Assembly: GCF_028283785.1 (NCBI RefSeq)
Contig: NZ_JAPWKB010000018.1
Span: 434,001 to 498,000, forward strand
Direction of reading: 5' to 3'
DNA length: 64,000 nt
DNA from: Paraburkholderia sp.
GTDB lineage: Bacteria > Pseudomonadota > Gammaproteobacteria > Burkholderiales > Burkholderiaceae
Shown: one piece after another, positions 1-9,088 of the stretch
Layout of the letters: each line of letters starts with the position of its first letter
How positions within the stretch are numbered: position 1 is the stretch's first letter
Notes under the pieces: model-generated
Told to the model about the DNA's origin: nothing
The model's input: only the letters and a program-made list of their open reading frames with translations
Database searches by the model: none
Translations under genes and position numbers: made by a program

Positions 1-377
1 TGAAGGCGATCGTCGAACATATCGTGCACAAGAAGATCGAGCGTCCGGTCACGCTGTACTGGGGCGCACGTCGCAAGAAAGACCTGTACCTGCTCGAACT
101 CGCCGAACAATGGGCGCGCGACGTGCCGAACTTCACGTTCGTGCCGGTGCTGTCGGAGCCGGACGCGTCGGATGCGTGGACGGGTCGCGTCGGCTTCGTG
201 CATCGCGCGGTGATCGAGGATTTGCCGGATCTGTCCGCGTATCAGGTGTATGCGTGCGGTGCGCCGGTGATGGTGGAATCGGCACAGCGCGATTTCTCGC
301 AGCATCACGGCTTGCCCGAAGACGAGTTCTACGCGGACTCGTTCACCAGCGCCGCCGATCTAGCGAACCCGGTCTGA
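1..377 (+). CDS. C-terminal end of a ferredoxin-NADP reductase-type oxidoreductase (partial)
   Basis: Only the last ~125 residues are present; the reading frame is already open at base 3. The fragment reads TLYWGARRKKDLY, then a YACGAP motif near the end, then FYADSF. This is the usual end of the NAD(P)-binding half of FNR-like flavin reductases, where the CGxP loop contacts the nicotinamide. In Burkholderiales, genes with this ending are commonly annotated as CDP-6-deoxy-delta-3,4-glucoseen reductase or as NADH oxidoreductases carrying an N-terminal 2Fe-2S domain. The N-terminal ferredoxin and FAD domains would lie outside the window, so the exact substrate cannot be set. Fold confidence is good; confidence in the specific name is low. 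Confidence 0.75.
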   Translation, partial: KAIVEHIVHKKIERPVTLYWGARRKKDLYLLELAEQWARDVPNFTFVPVLSEPDASDAWTGRVGFVHRAVIEDLPDLSAYQVYACGAPVMVESAQRDFSQHHGLPEDEFYADSFTSAADLANPV

Positions 378-438
378 CGCAACGCGAAACGGTAAGCCGC
401 TGAAACCGCGCGTTTGCAAAAACGATGCAACTCAGCGG

Positions 439-468
439 TTTACACATCGGTCGCGCTTATCGTATCCT
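439..468 (+). promoter_or_regulatory. Sigma70-type promoter for a leaderless mini-ORF
   Basis: A -35 box TTTACA (439-444) and a -10 box TATCCT (463-468) are separated by 18 bases. The expected start point is 475-476, which is the A of the ATG of the small ORF that follows. The transcript would therefore be leaderless. This is a pattern match only; no transcription data were used. Confidence 0.45.
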
Positions 469-475
469 TCGACGC

Positions 476-562
476 ATGAACCGCATTCAATCCGAACTCC
501 GACGTCGCCGCTCGCCGCTCCCATTGGGGCGCCGCTGGCTCGTCACGGATTCGCGCCGCTAA
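476..562 (+). CDS. Arg-rich 28-residue mini-ORF, candidate leader peptide
   Basis: ATG at 476 opens a 28-codon frame ending in TAA at 562. Nine of 28 residues are arginine, including four in a row (codons 9-12, bases 500-511), then RRW and a terminal RR. It has no Shine-Dalgarno sequence; the predicted transcript starts at or one base before the ATG. An intrinsic terminator follows 26 bases after the stop, and then comes an acetylornithine aminotransferase-family gene. This layout (amino-acid-rich peptide, terminator, biosynthetic gene for the same amino acid) is that of a transcription attenuator. It could instead be a small RNA of about 140 nt with a chance ORF. Confidence 0.45.
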   Translation: MNRIQSELRRRRSPLPLGRRWLVTDSRR

Positions 563-588
563 ACACGCGCATGTAGTTCGAATCATGA

Positions 589-619
589 AAGCCACGGCCT
601 GCCGTGGCTTTTTTGTTTT
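589..619 (+). terminator. Intrinsic terminator between mini-ORF and argD-family gene
   Basis: A perfect 9-bp stem, AAGCCACGG (589-597) with CCGTGGCTT (602-610), has a four-base loop and is followed by a T-rich tract to about 619. Bases 531-540 (GCCGCTGGCT) inside the mini-ORF can pair with 590-598 (AGCCACGGC) if one C is bulged, which gives a possible competing antiterminator. Confidence 0.8.
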
Positions 620-693
620 TCCCGCCCGCTTTTCATCGTGCTGAAACCTTAGCGTTGTCCATTCACCTTAAGTGCCGTCAGGAGCCTGTTGCC

Positions 694-1878
694 ATGAATT
701 TCAATGAGTACCCCATCGAGTCGCTGATGTACATCACCAGCCGTCCGGAGATCGTCTACACGCACGGCAAAGGCTCGTGGCTCTATGACAACGAAGGCAA
801 GCGCTATCTCGACTTCATCCAGGGTTGGGCGGTCAACAGTCTCGGTCATTGCAACGAAGGCATGATCGAGGCGCTGAACACGCAAGCGCGTCTGCTGATC
901 AATCCGTCGCCGGCGTTCTACAACGAGCCGATGGCCCAGCTCGCCAGCCTGCTGACGCAGCACAGCTGCTTCGACAAGGTGTTCTTCGCGAACAGCGGCG
1001 CCGAAGCCAACGAAGGCGCGATCAAACTCGCGCGCAAGTGGGGCAAGAAAAACAAGGGCGGCGCGTTCGAGATCATCACGTTCGATCACAGCTTCCACGG
1101 CCGCACGATCGCGACCATGTCGGCGAGCGGCAAGCCGGGCTGGGACACGATCTACGCGCCGCAAGTGCCGGGTTTCCCGAAAGCGGATCTGAACGACATC
1201 GCGTCGGTCGAGAAGCTGATCAACGACAAGACGGTCGCGGTGATGCTCGAACCGATCCAGGGCGAAGGCGGCGTGATTCCGGCCACGCGCGAATTCATGC
1301 AGCAACTGCGCGCGCTGACGAAACAGCACAACCTGCTGCTGATCGTCGACGAAGTGCAGAGCGGTTGCGGTCGTGCCGGCACGCTGTTCGCGTACGAACT
1401 GTCGGGCGTCGAACCGGACATCATGACGCTCGGCAAGGGCATCGGCGGCGGCGTGCCGCTGGCCGCGCTGATGGCGAAGCAAGAAATCTGCGTGTTCGAA
1501 GCGGGCGATCAGGGCGGCACCTACAACGGCAATCCGCTGATGACGGCGGTCGGCTACTCGGTGATCTCGCAACTGACCGCGCCGGGCTTCCTCGAAAACG
1601 TCCGCAAAACCGGCGACTATCTGCGCGCGAAGCTGCTCGAACTGTCGGAAGAACGCGGCTTCAACGGCGAGCGCGGCGAAGGCTTGTTGCGCGCGTTGCT
1701 GCTCGGCAAGGACATCGGTCCGCAGATCGTCGAGAAGGCGCGTCTGATGCAACCGGACGGCTTGCTGCTGAATGCGGCGCGCCCGAATCTGCTGCGCTTC
1801 ATGCCCGCGCTGAACGTCACCACCGGCGAGATCGATCAGATGATGACGATGCTGCGCTCGGTGCTCGATTCGCTGTAA
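694..1878 (+). CDS. argD: Acetylornithine aminotransferase-family protein
   Basis: A 394-residue class III PLP-dependent aminotransferase. Visible motifs are FFANSGAEANEGAIKLARKWG in the first third (cofactor phosphate binding), the SFHGRT loop, the VDEVQSGCGRAG segment whose Asp holds the pyridine nitrogen, and TLGKGIGGGVPL, which contains the PLP Schiff-base lysine. The start at 694 has AGGAG ten bases upstream, and the protein begins MNFNEYPIES. The family transfers an amino group between N-acetylornithine and 2-oxoglutarate in arginine synthesis; closely related enzymes act on succinylornithine, ornithine or 4-aminobutyrate. The Arg-rich leader upstream supports an arginine link. The following acetyltransferase gene is close enough (13-19 bases) to be co-transcribed. 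Confidence 0.85.
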   Translation: MNFNEYPIESLMYITSRPEIVYTHGKGSWLYDNEGKRYLDFIQGWAVNSLGHCNEGMIEALNTQARLLINPSPAFYNEPMAQLASLLTQHSCFDKVFFANSGAEANEGAIKLARKWGKKNKGGAFEIITFDHSFHGRTIATMSASGKPGWDTIYAPQVPGFPKADLNDIASVEKLINDKTVAVMLEPIQGEGGVIPATREFMQQLRALTKQHNLLLIVDEVQSGCGRAGTLFAYELSGVEPDIMTLGKGIGGGVPLAALMAKQEICVFEAGDQGGTYNGNPLMTAVGYSVISQLTAPGFLENVRKTGDYLRAKLLELSEERGFNGERGEGLLRALLLGKDIGPQIVEKARLMQPDGLLLNAARPNLLRFMPALNVTTGEIDQMMTMLRSVLDSL

Positions 1879-1897
1879 TGGGCAAGGACACATGACG

Positions 1898-2365
1898 ATG
1901 AACGAAGTCTCATCCGTTGCGATCCGCTGCTTCGACGCACGCGATACCGAAGCTGTCGTTGGGTTGTGGCAGGACGCGTTTCCCGAGTATCGCGATCCGA
2001 CGCGGCCGCAGCGCAATCCGCATCTGTCGATCGCGAACAAGCTCGCGACGCAGCCGGAACTGTTCTTCGTCGCGACGCGCGATACGCGTATCGTCGGCAC
2101 GGTAATGGCCGGTTACGACGGCCATCGCGGCTGGATGTACTCGCTCGCGGTGGATGCGTCGGCGCGTCGTCATGGGATCGGCACGCAATTGGTCGCGCAT
2201 GCCGAACGTGCATTGATCGCGCGCGGCTGCCCGAAGGTGAATCTGCAGGTGTTGAGCGCGAAAGCCGAGGTGCAGGCGTTCTACGAAGCGCTCGGTTATC
2301 GCGCGGATGCCGTGATCAGTCTCGGCAAACGGCTCGACGGCGCGGCGCTCGAATCGACGGCGTGA
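1898..2365 (+). CDS. GNAT family N-acetyltransferase (YpeA-like)
   Basis: A protein of about 155 residues with the GNAT core. SLAVDASARRHGIGTQL contains the acetyl-CoA pyrophosphate loop (RxxGIG), and a C-terminal VQAFYEALGYRAD motif is typical of the fold's last strands. It most resembles the YpeA group, whose physiological substrate is not defined. Two in-frame ATGs exist (1892 and 1898). I prefer 1898 because the AAGGA at 1884-1888 is then nine bases away, whereas it is only three from 1892. It lies directly downstream of the argD-family gene on the same strand and shares its terminator. Confidence 0.8.
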   Translation: MNEVSSVAIRCFDARDTEAVVGLWQDAFPEYRDPTRPQRNPHLSIANKLATQPELFFVATRDTRIVGTVMAGYDGHRGWMYSLAVDASARRHGIGTQLVAHAERALIARGCPKVNLQVLSAKAEVQAFYEALGYRADAVISLGKRLDGAALESTA

Positions 2366-2395
2366 ACATCGGCGCTCGAAGCGTCGGCGCACGAT

Positions 2396-2435
2396 AAAAA
2401 GCCCGTATGCGTTGGCACGCATACGGGCTTTTTTT
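2396..2435. terminator. Bidirectional terminator between GNAT gene and livF
   Basis: A long perfect hairpin, AAAAAGCCCGTATGCGT, loop TGGC, ACGCATACGGGCTTTTT, has A and T tracts on both sides. It can stop transcription from both convergent units. Confidence 0.92.
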
Positions 2436-2464
2436 AACCCCACGACAGCGGGTATCGAGCCGGC

Positions 2465-3204
<740 letters not shown>

Positions 3205-3205
<1 letters not shown>

Positions 3206-3993
3206 CAATGAACTCCCGCGCCGAGGTAAGCCTCGATCACCTTCGCATCCTTCTGCACGTCTTGCGGCAGACCTTGCGCAATCACCTTGCCGTAGTCGAG
3301 CACCGTCATCTGGTTGCACAGACCCATCACCAGTTTCACGTCGTGCTCGATCAGCAGGATCGTCTTGCCGTCCGCGCGGATCTTGTCGAGCAGCTTGGTC
3401 AGCTCGACCTTTTCCGTTGCGTTCATGCCGGCGGCGGGCTCATCCAGCGCGAGCAGCTTCGGATCGGTGGCCAGCGCACGGGCGATTTCCAGACGACGCT
3501 GGTGACCGTACGACAGGTTGCGCGACGTGAAATCCGCGTATTGCGCGATGCCGACGTACTCGAGCAGTTCGATCGCGCGTTCCTTGATCTCACGCTCTTC
3601 CTGGCGCTCCGCCGGGGTCTGGAACACCGCGCCCAGCAGACCGTGCTTCGTGCGAACGTGACGGCCGACCATCACGTTTTCCAGCGCGGTCATGCCGCCG
3701 AACAGACGGATGTTCTGGAACGTCCGCGCGATACCGGCCTTCGCGACCTGATACACAGCAGTCGGCGTGTACGGCGTGCCGTCGAGCTTGAACTCGCCGG
3801 AGTCCGGCGTGTAGAGACCCGTGATCACGTTGAAAAACGTGGTCTTGCCTGCGCCGTTCGGGCCGATCAGGCCGTAAATCTGGCCGCTCTTGATTTCCAG
3901 TCCGACTTCCGACAGCGCCTGCAGGCCGCCGAAACGCTTGTTCACGCCCTTGACGGACAGACGGACTTGATCGTTGCTCACAGTAGTGCTCAT
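3205..3993 (-). CDS. livG: Branched-chain amino acid ABC transporter ATP-binding protein LivG
   Basis: A 262-residue ABC ATPase with Walker A GPNGAGKTTF, Q-loop ARTFQNIRLF, Walker B KLLALDEPAAGMN and H-loop LLIEHDVKLVM. The signature is LSYGHQRRLEIARAL rather than LSGGQ; that degenerate form is normal for LivG. It pairs with LivF to power LivHM. It starts 22 bases after the livM stop and its stop overlaps the livF start. There is no internal terminator, so it is co-transcribed with livM and livF. Confidence 0.94.
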
Positions 3994-4015
3994 TGTGTTT
4001 TCTCCCAGCCTGCCT

Positions 4016-5185
4016 TTAGGCGCGCACCGGCTTCTTGGCGCCGCGCTTCGCGAGTTTGGCGATCTTGTCTTCGTGCTTCGGCGACGGCCACAGGCCTTCC
4101 GAGCGATAGAGCATGATCAGCACCATCGCGAGTGCGTAGACCAGCTGGCGGATGACTTCCGTATCGACGATCTCGTGACCGAACAGCATGTTCTGCAGCG
4201 GACCCATCGTCGAGCGCAGGAATTCCGGCAGCACGGCGAGCAGCACCGCGCCGAGAATCACGCCCGGGATGTGGCCCATACCGCCCAGCACCACGCAGGC
4301 CAGCACGACGATCGATTCCGACAGCGTGAACGATTCCGGCGACACGAAGCCCTGGAACGAGCCGAACATCGCGCCCGACAGACCGCCGAACGATGCGCCC
4401 ATCGCGAAAGCCAGCAGCTTCACGTTACGGGTGTTGATGCCCATCGCCTTCGCGGCGATTTCGTCTTCGCGGATCGCGGCCCATGCACGGCCGATACGCG
4501 AGTGTTGCAGACGCGTACACACCCAGATCACCAGCAGCGCGCACAGTACGAACACGTAGTAGTACGAGTACACCGACGGGAAGTTGATGCCGAACAGCGA
4601 GTGCGATTGCGCGAGGCTGAAGTCGCCGACGTGAATCGGGTCGATCGCCGTGATCCCCTTCGGGCCGTTGGTGATGTTCACCGGACGGTCGAGGTTGTTC
4701 ATGAAGATCCGGACGATTTCCCCGAAGCCCAGGGTCACGATCGCGAGGTAGTCGCCACGCAGACGCAGCGTCGGTGCGCCGAGCAGAATCCCGAACAGCG
4801 CCGCGACCGCCATCGCACACGGGATGATGATCAGGAACGGCACATGCAAACCGTTCGGCGCGAAGTGCGCGATCCACTCGAATTGCGACGACAGGTGCGG
4901 CGAGCTCAGCAGCGCCGTGACATAGGCGCCGACCGCGTAAAACGCGATGTAGCCCAGGTCGAGCAAGCCTGCGAAACCCACCACGACGTTCAGGCCGAGC
5001 GCGAGCATCACGTACAGCATCGCGAAGTCGAGCACGCGGACCCAATAGTTGCCGCCTGCCGCGCCGATGATCATCGGCGCGAGGATCACGAATACCGCGG
5101 TGATGATGCCGACCGTCAGCGTCTTCGTGCGGTTCTTCTCGGGGATCAAGGTCGTGGACGGCTCGATCGGTTGAATTGAGGTCAT
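4016..5185 (-). CDS. livM: Branched-chain amino acid ABC transporter permease LivM
   Basis: A 389-residue inner-membrane permease with about nine to ten hydrophobic segments. The N-terminal half reads GLNVVVGFAGLLDLGYIAFYAVGAYV, which is diagnostic for the LivM/LivH family. The coupling region RIGRAWAAIREDEIAAKAMGIN contacts the ATPases. The C-terminus is short, basic and cytoplasmic (KLAKRGAKKPVRA). AAGGAG precedes the ATG. The product pairs with LivH to form the channel for Leu/Ile/Val, and possibly for other amino acids or amides as in many LIV-type systems. Confidence 0.94.
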   Translation of the reverse strand: MTSIQPIEPSTTLIPEKNRTKTLTVGIITAVFVILAPMIIGAAGGNYWVRVLDFAMLYVMLALGLNVVVGFAGLLDLGYIAFYAVGAYVTALLSSPHLSSQFEWIAHFAPNGLHVPFLIIIPCAMAVAALFGILLGAPTLRLRGDYLAIVTLGFGEIVRIFMNNLDRPVNITNGPKGITAIDPIHVGDFSLAQSHSLFGINFPSVYSYYYVFVLCALLVIWVCTRLQHSRIGRAWAAIREDEIAAKAMGINTRNVKLLAFAMGASFGGLSGAMFGSFQGFVSPESFTLSESIVVLACVVLGGMGHIPGVILGAVLLAVLPEFLRSTMGPLQNMLFGHEIVDTEVIRQLVYALAMVLIMLYRSEGLWPSPKHEDKIAKLAKRGAKKPVRA

Positions 5186-5210
5186 TTGTATAACTCCTTA
5201 TGGCCTGGAA

Positions 5211-6161
5211 TTAAGCTCGATCCGCGACACGTTCGCCGAGCAGACCCGACGGACGGAACACCAGCACGATAATCAGGACGATGAACGCAAACACGTCCTG
5301 GTAGTTCGAACCAAACACGCCACCGGTCAGATTGCCGATGTAACCCGCGCCCAGCTGCTCGATCAGGCCCAGCAGCACGCCGCCGACCATCGCGCCGCCG
5401 AGGTTGCCGATCCCGCCCAGCACCGCTGCGGTAAAGGCCTTCAGACCGGGGATGAAGCCCATGTAGAAGTGCGCGTTGCCGTATTCCGACGCGATCATCA
5501 CGCCGGCCAGTGCGGCCAGCGCCGAGCCGATCATGAACGTTGCCGAGATCACGAAGTTCGGGTTCACGCCCATCAGGCTGGCGTTGTTCGGGTTCTCCGC
5601 GATCGCGCGCATTGCGCGGCCCAGCTTGGTCTTGTGCACCAGCAGCAGCAGACCGGCCATCACGAGGAACGCAACCACGATGATCACGATTTCAGTCATC
5701 GAGATCACGGCGCCCGGCGTCGTATCCGTGGCCTTGATCACGTTGAGCGGATCGGTCGGCAGAAGCTGCGGGAAAGCCAGCGGATTACGGCCCCAGATCA
5801 TCATGGCCAGCGTTTGCAGCAGGATCGACACGCCGATCGCGGTGATCAGCGGTGCGAGGCGCGGCGCGCGGCGCAGCGGCCGGTACGCAACCCGTTCGAT
5901 CGTATAACCGACTATCGCGCACACCACGGCCGCAACGACCAGCGCGATGACGAGTGTCAGCACATGGCCGAGACCCGGAAAATGGTTCTGCAGCACGCCG
6001 ATAGCCGAGAGCGCGACCATCGCGCCCACCATCAACACATCGCCGTGGGCGAAGTTGATGATGCCCAGAATGCCGTAAACCATCGTGTAGCCCAGTGCGA
6101 TGATGGCGTACACGCTGCCAAGCACCAGTCCGTTGATGATCTGCTGGATGAAAATATCCAT
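5211..6161 (-). CDS. livH: Branched-chain amino acid ABC transporter permease LivH
   Basis: A 316-residue permease with the typical start MDIFIQQIINGLVLGSVYAI and the motif GYTMVYGILGIINFAHGDVLM. The coupling helix region is KLGRAMRAIAENPNNASLMGVN. The last segment IVLVFRPSGLLGE is the usual LivH end. AAGGAG lies upstream of the ATG. It heads the four-gene membrane and ATPase part of the importer. The substrate-binding protein gene lies 225 bases upstream and has its own terminator, which should make the binding protein more abundant than the membrane parts. Confidence 0.94.
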   Translation of the reverse strand: MDIFIQQIINGLVLGSVYAIIALGYTMVYGILGIINFAHGDVLMVGAMVALSAIGVLQNHFPGLGHVLTLVIALVVAAVVCAIVGYTIERVAYRPLRRAPRLAPLITAIGVSILLQTLAMMIWGRNPLAFPQLLPTDPLNVIKATDTTPGAVISMTEIVIIVVAFLVMAGLLLLVHKTKLGRAMRAIAENPNNASLMGVNPNFVISATFMIGSALAALAGVMIASEYGNAHFYMGFIPGLKAFTAAVLGGIGNLGGAMVGGVLLGLIEQLGAGYIGNLTGGVFGSNYQDVFAFIVLIIVLVFRPSGLLGERVADRA

Positions 6162-6337
6162 TTATTGCTCCTTAGCCCGTGCGACTGGATTCGCGTGGTT
6201 CATCAGCCGGTGGGCGGTGATGCTTCACGGAATCGCAACGGCACTGCGGGTACTGATGTAAAAGACCGGTAAGGGTTATCCGTCACCGGCACGCCAATCA
6301 ACCGGGTTGCAGTTGGTGGCATGCCGCAGGCGGATGC

Positions 6338-6369
6338 AAAAACGGCACCGTTGGGTGGGTCGGTGCCGT
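6338..6369 (-). terminator. Intrinsic terminator after livK
   Basis: ACGGCACCG (6342-6350) pairs with CGGTGCCGT (6361-6369). Read on the minus strand it is followed by a run of five T. It lies just after the livK stop and upstream of livH, so it probably attenuates rather than isolates the downstream genes. Confidence 0.8.
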
Positions 6370-6386
6370 CAGGCTATACGTCCCGC

Positions 6387-7586
6387 TCACATCTTCACGA
6401 CGTCGAGAACCGCTTTCTTGCCGTCCTTGAAGTCGTAAAGCGTAATGGCACCCTCTTTCAAATCACCCTTGTCGTCGAATGCGATATGGCCGATTACACC
6501 GTTGTAGTCGGTGGACGGCATCGCAGCCAGCACCTTGGGCGCGTCGATCGAGTTAGCGCGCTTCATTGCATCGACTATCACGTACACAGCGTCGTACGTG
6601 AACGGTGCGTAAATCTGCACCGGCGTGTGAAAGCGGTCTTCGTACTTCTTTTGGAAGTCCGCTCCCTTGTCCATCTTCGAAAGCGCGAGTCCCGCTTCCG
6701 AACACACCAGGTTATGCACGGCGGTACCCGCCAGCTCCCCTACCTTGTCGGTACACACGCCGTCGCCGCCAAGGATTTTTGCCCCGATTCCGAGCGCGGC
6801 CGCCTGCTTCGTGAAAGGCCCGCCCGTTGCGTCCATTCCGCCGAACATGATGACGTCCGGATGAACACTCTTGATCTTCGTGAGGATGGCCCGGAAGTCC
6901 GTGGCCTTGTCAGTCGTCGCTTCGCGCGCGACGATCTTTGCACCGCTTGCCTCGACACTCTTCGCGAATTCGTCCGCGAGACCTTTGCCGTAGGCGGTTG
7001 CGTCGTCCACGATCGCGATGCGCTTTGCATTGAGCGCCTTGGTCGCGTAACCGGCGAGCGCGGGACCTTGCTGCGCGTCGGTGGCGACGACCCGGTACGT
7101 GGTCTTGAAACCTTGCTGTGTATACGCAGGATTGGTCGACGACGGTGAAATCTGCACGATGCCGGCGTCGCTATAAATCTTCGACGCCGGGATCGACACG
7201 CCCGAATTCAGATGGCCGACCACGGCCACGACGTGATCGTCGACCAGCTTCTGCGCGACTTGCGTGCCGGTCTTCGGATCGGCGGCGTCGTCCTGCGCAT
7301 CGAGTTCGAGCTGGATCTTGCGACCGTCGATGGTCAAACCCTGCGTGTTGATTTCTTCGATCGCGAGGCGAGCCCCGTTTTCATTGTCCTTACCGAGGTG
7401 CGCAATGCCACCCGTCAACGGACCGGCATGACCGATCCGGACGATGGTTGCATCGCTTGCCGGCGCGGCTGCCGAAACAGCAGCCGATGCGCCTGTGCCT
7501 GCCTCGCCTTCATTCTTCTTGCCGCACGCGGTCAACAGCGCAACCGCGGCCGCGATGGACACGGCGTAAGCAAACTCGACTCGCAT
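6387..7586 (-). CDS. livK: Branched-chain amino acid ABC transporter substrate-binding protein (lipoprotein)
   Basis: A 399-residue periplasmic binding protein of the LIV type. The start MRVEFAYAVSIAAAVALLTAC carries a lipobox (LTAC), so it is probably lipid-anchored by Lgt and LspA (lspA is at 24.4 kb). After an Ala/Ser-rich linker the domain opens with IRIGHAGPLTGGIAHLGKDNENGARLA-type sequence, the usual first lobe. Features such as ISPSSTNPAYTQQG and VDDATAYGKGLA match LivJ/LivK proteins, which bind Leu, Ile, Val or related amino acids. The ATG has GGGAGA nine to ten bases upstream and a good promoter at 7652-7679. Confidence 0.92.
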   Translation of the reverse strand: MRVEFAYAVSIAAAVALLTACGKKNEGEAGTGASAAVSAAAPASDATIVRIGHAGPLTGGIAHLGKDNENGARLAIEEINTQGLTIDGRKIQLELDAQDDAADPKTGTQVAQKLVDDHVVAVVGHLNSGVSIPASKIYSDAGIVQISPSSTNPAYTQQGFKTTYRVVATDAQQGPALAGYATKALNAKRIAIVDDATAYGKGLADEFAKSVEASGAKIVAREATTDKATDFRAILTKIKSVHPDVIMFGGMDATGGPFTKQAAALGIGAKILGGDGVCTDKVGELAGTAVHNLVCSEAGLALSKMDKGADFQKKYEDRFHTPVQIYAPFTYDAVYVIVDAMKRANSIDAPKVLAAMPSTDYNGVIGHIAFDDKGDLKEGAITLYDFKDGKKAVLDVVKM

Positions 7587-7651
7587 TAATTAGGTCTCCC
7601 GCGCCTTGCAATTTCGGTGTCCCAAGCCCCGGAGGCCTTGAGAACGCGCGC

Positions 7652-7679
7652 ATTGTAACTCCAATTTTGCGATGGGCAA
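7652..7679 (-). promoter_or_regulatory. Promoter of livK
   Basis: Read on the minus strand: -35 TTGCCC (7679-7674), a 16-base spacer, and -10 TACAAT (7657-7652). The start point would be near 7645, giving a leader of about 60 bases. Confidence 0.6.
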
Positions 7680-7746
7680 TATTGTTGAAACGGCAGGGTT
7701 TTCCTGCATTGCAACCGCTTTTTGAGTCGAACTTTCGTCAAAAGTA

Positions 7747-7816
7747 GCAACCAGGTTGCGACTCATTTTCGTGCACCAGTTGCACCACCGCAGACAACCG
7801 TTGCATCAACTGTTGC
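7747..7816. promoter_or_regulatory. Cluster of GTTGC/GCAAC motifs upstream of the livK promoter
   Basis: GCAAC at 7747 and GTTGC at 7755, 7779, 7800 and 7812 lie within 70 bases, with another GCAAC at 7711. Gaps of 24, 21 and 12 bases are close to multiples of a helical turn. This suggests a tandem activator or repressor site for livK; no specific regulator can be named. Confidence 0.3.
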
Positions 7817-8004
7817 GCGACTGGGTTCGTAGCGCTTGATTTAACAGTGGAAGCCGCGGGCGTCAGCGCCGAACCGCTGGAAAAACCTTGCGCACCAACA
7901 CGGTGCAATTCGTCATCAACCGCACGTTAATAATGGGGACGTATCGAAGCGCAGCCATCAAAATTAGGGTACTTCACCAAAAAAATTGTCGGGTTTTTGG
8001 GTGC

Positions 8005-8054
8005 GTTTTCACACTAAAAATTTGATGTGTCCCCGAATTTTTATTGTGTGAAAC
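8005..8054. repeat. AT-rich inverted repeat, possible operator or hairpin
   Basis: TTTCACAC followed by TAAAAATT on the left is mirrored by AATTTTTA, a two-base bulge and GTGTGAAA on the right, around a 13-base loop. It lies just beyond the ispH terminator and far upstream of livK. It has no T tract, so it is not an obvious terminator. Confidence 0.5.
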
Positions 8055-8077
8055 GTTTGCTGGAGACGCGTAGAAAT

Positions 8078-8107
8078 AAAAAAAGCGCGCCGTTGGCGCG
8101 CTTTTTT
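8078..8107. terminator. Terminator after ispH
   Basis: GCGCGCC (8085-8091) pairs with GGCGCGC (8095-8101), with A and T runs on both sides. It ends the fkpB-ispH unit on the minus strand. Confidence 0.88.
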
Positions 8108-8123
8108 GCGGTTTGAACGCGTG

Positions 8124-9086
8124 TCAGGCAGGAATGCCCAAGCCTCGCGGAAGCGGAAACGCGATGTTTTCCTCGATGCCTTCGAGCGCGCGCACGTTGC
8201 GCACGCCGAGTTCACGCAAACGGCCGATCACCGCCTGAGCCAGCGCTTCCGGCGCCGACGCGCCCGCCGTCACGCCGATACGGCGCTTGCCTTCGACCCA
8301 GACCGGATCGATCTGGTCGGGCGAGTCCACCATGTAGGACGGCACGCCGAGCTTTTCAGCCAGTTCGCGCAGACGGTTCGAATTCGAACTGTTGGGGCTG
8401 CCAACCACGATCACCACGTCGCACTGCGGCGCCATGAACTTGACGGCGTCCTGACGGTTCTGGGTGGCGTAGCAGATGTCCTGCTTCTTCGGTTCGCGAA
8501 TGGCCGGGTACTTCGCCTTCAGCGCGCCGATGATCTGCGCCGCGTCATCCACCGACAGCGTGGTTTGCGTGACGAACGCGATACGGTCGGGATCGGCAAG
8601 GTCGAGCTTCTGGACGTCTTCGATGTCTTCGACGAGATGCATGCCCTCGCCCGCCTGGCCCATCGTGCCTTCGACTTCCGGATGGCCCTTGTGGCCGATC
8701 ATGACGATCGAGAAACCGTCCTGGCGCATTTTTGCGACTTCGATATGCACCTTGGTCACGAGCGGACAGGTGGCGTCGTACACGCGCAGCCCGCGCGACT
8801 CGGCCTCGGCGCGAACCGCCTTCGACACGCCGTGCGCACTGAAAATGACCGTATTGCCCGCCGGCACTTCTTCCAGCTGCTCGATGAAGATCGCGCCTTT
8901 CTTGCGCAGATCCTCGACCACATAAGCGTTGTGGACGATTTCGTGGCGCACGTAGATGGGCGAGCCGTGCAGCGTGATCGCGCGCTCGACGATTTCGATT
9001 GCCCGGTCGACACCGGCGCAGAAACCGCGCGGTTGCGCGAGCAGGATCTCGGCTTCGGCGAGAGTCGTATCCGTGATGCTCGTCAT
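8124..9086 (-). CDS. ispH: 4-hydroxy-3-methylbut-2-enyl diphosphate reductase
   Basis: A 320-residue IspH (LytB). It is the last enzyme of the MEP pathway and reduces HMBPP to IPP and DMAPP with a 4Fe-4S cluster. The three cluster cysteines are visible in PRGFCAGVDRA (near residue 22), VYDATCPLVTKVH (near 106) and KKQDICYATQNRQ (near 203). The substrate motif VVVGSPNSSNSNRL, His residues in YVRHEIVHN, and TAGASAPE complete the active site. The start MTSITD is two bases downstream of the FKBP gene stop. Pairing of an SlpA-type FKBP with ispH is conserved in many proteobacteria. Confidence 0.96.
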   Translation of the reverse strand: MTSITDTTLAEAEILLAQPRGFCAGVDRAIEIVERAITLHGSPIYVRHEIVHNAYVVEDLRKKGAIFIEQLEEVPAGNTVIFSAHGVSKAVRAEAESRGLRVYDATCPLVTKVHIEVAKMRQDGFSIVMIGHKGHPEVEGTMGQAGEGMHLVEDIEDVQKLDLADPDRIAFVTQTTLSVDDAAQIIGALKAKYPAIREPKKQDICYATQNRQDAVKFMAPQCDVVIVVGSPNSSNSNRLRELAEKLGVPSYMVDSPDQIDPVWVEGKRRIGVTAGASAPEALAQAVIGRLRELGVRNVRALEGIEENIAFPLPRGLGIPA

Positions 9087-9088
9087 AG

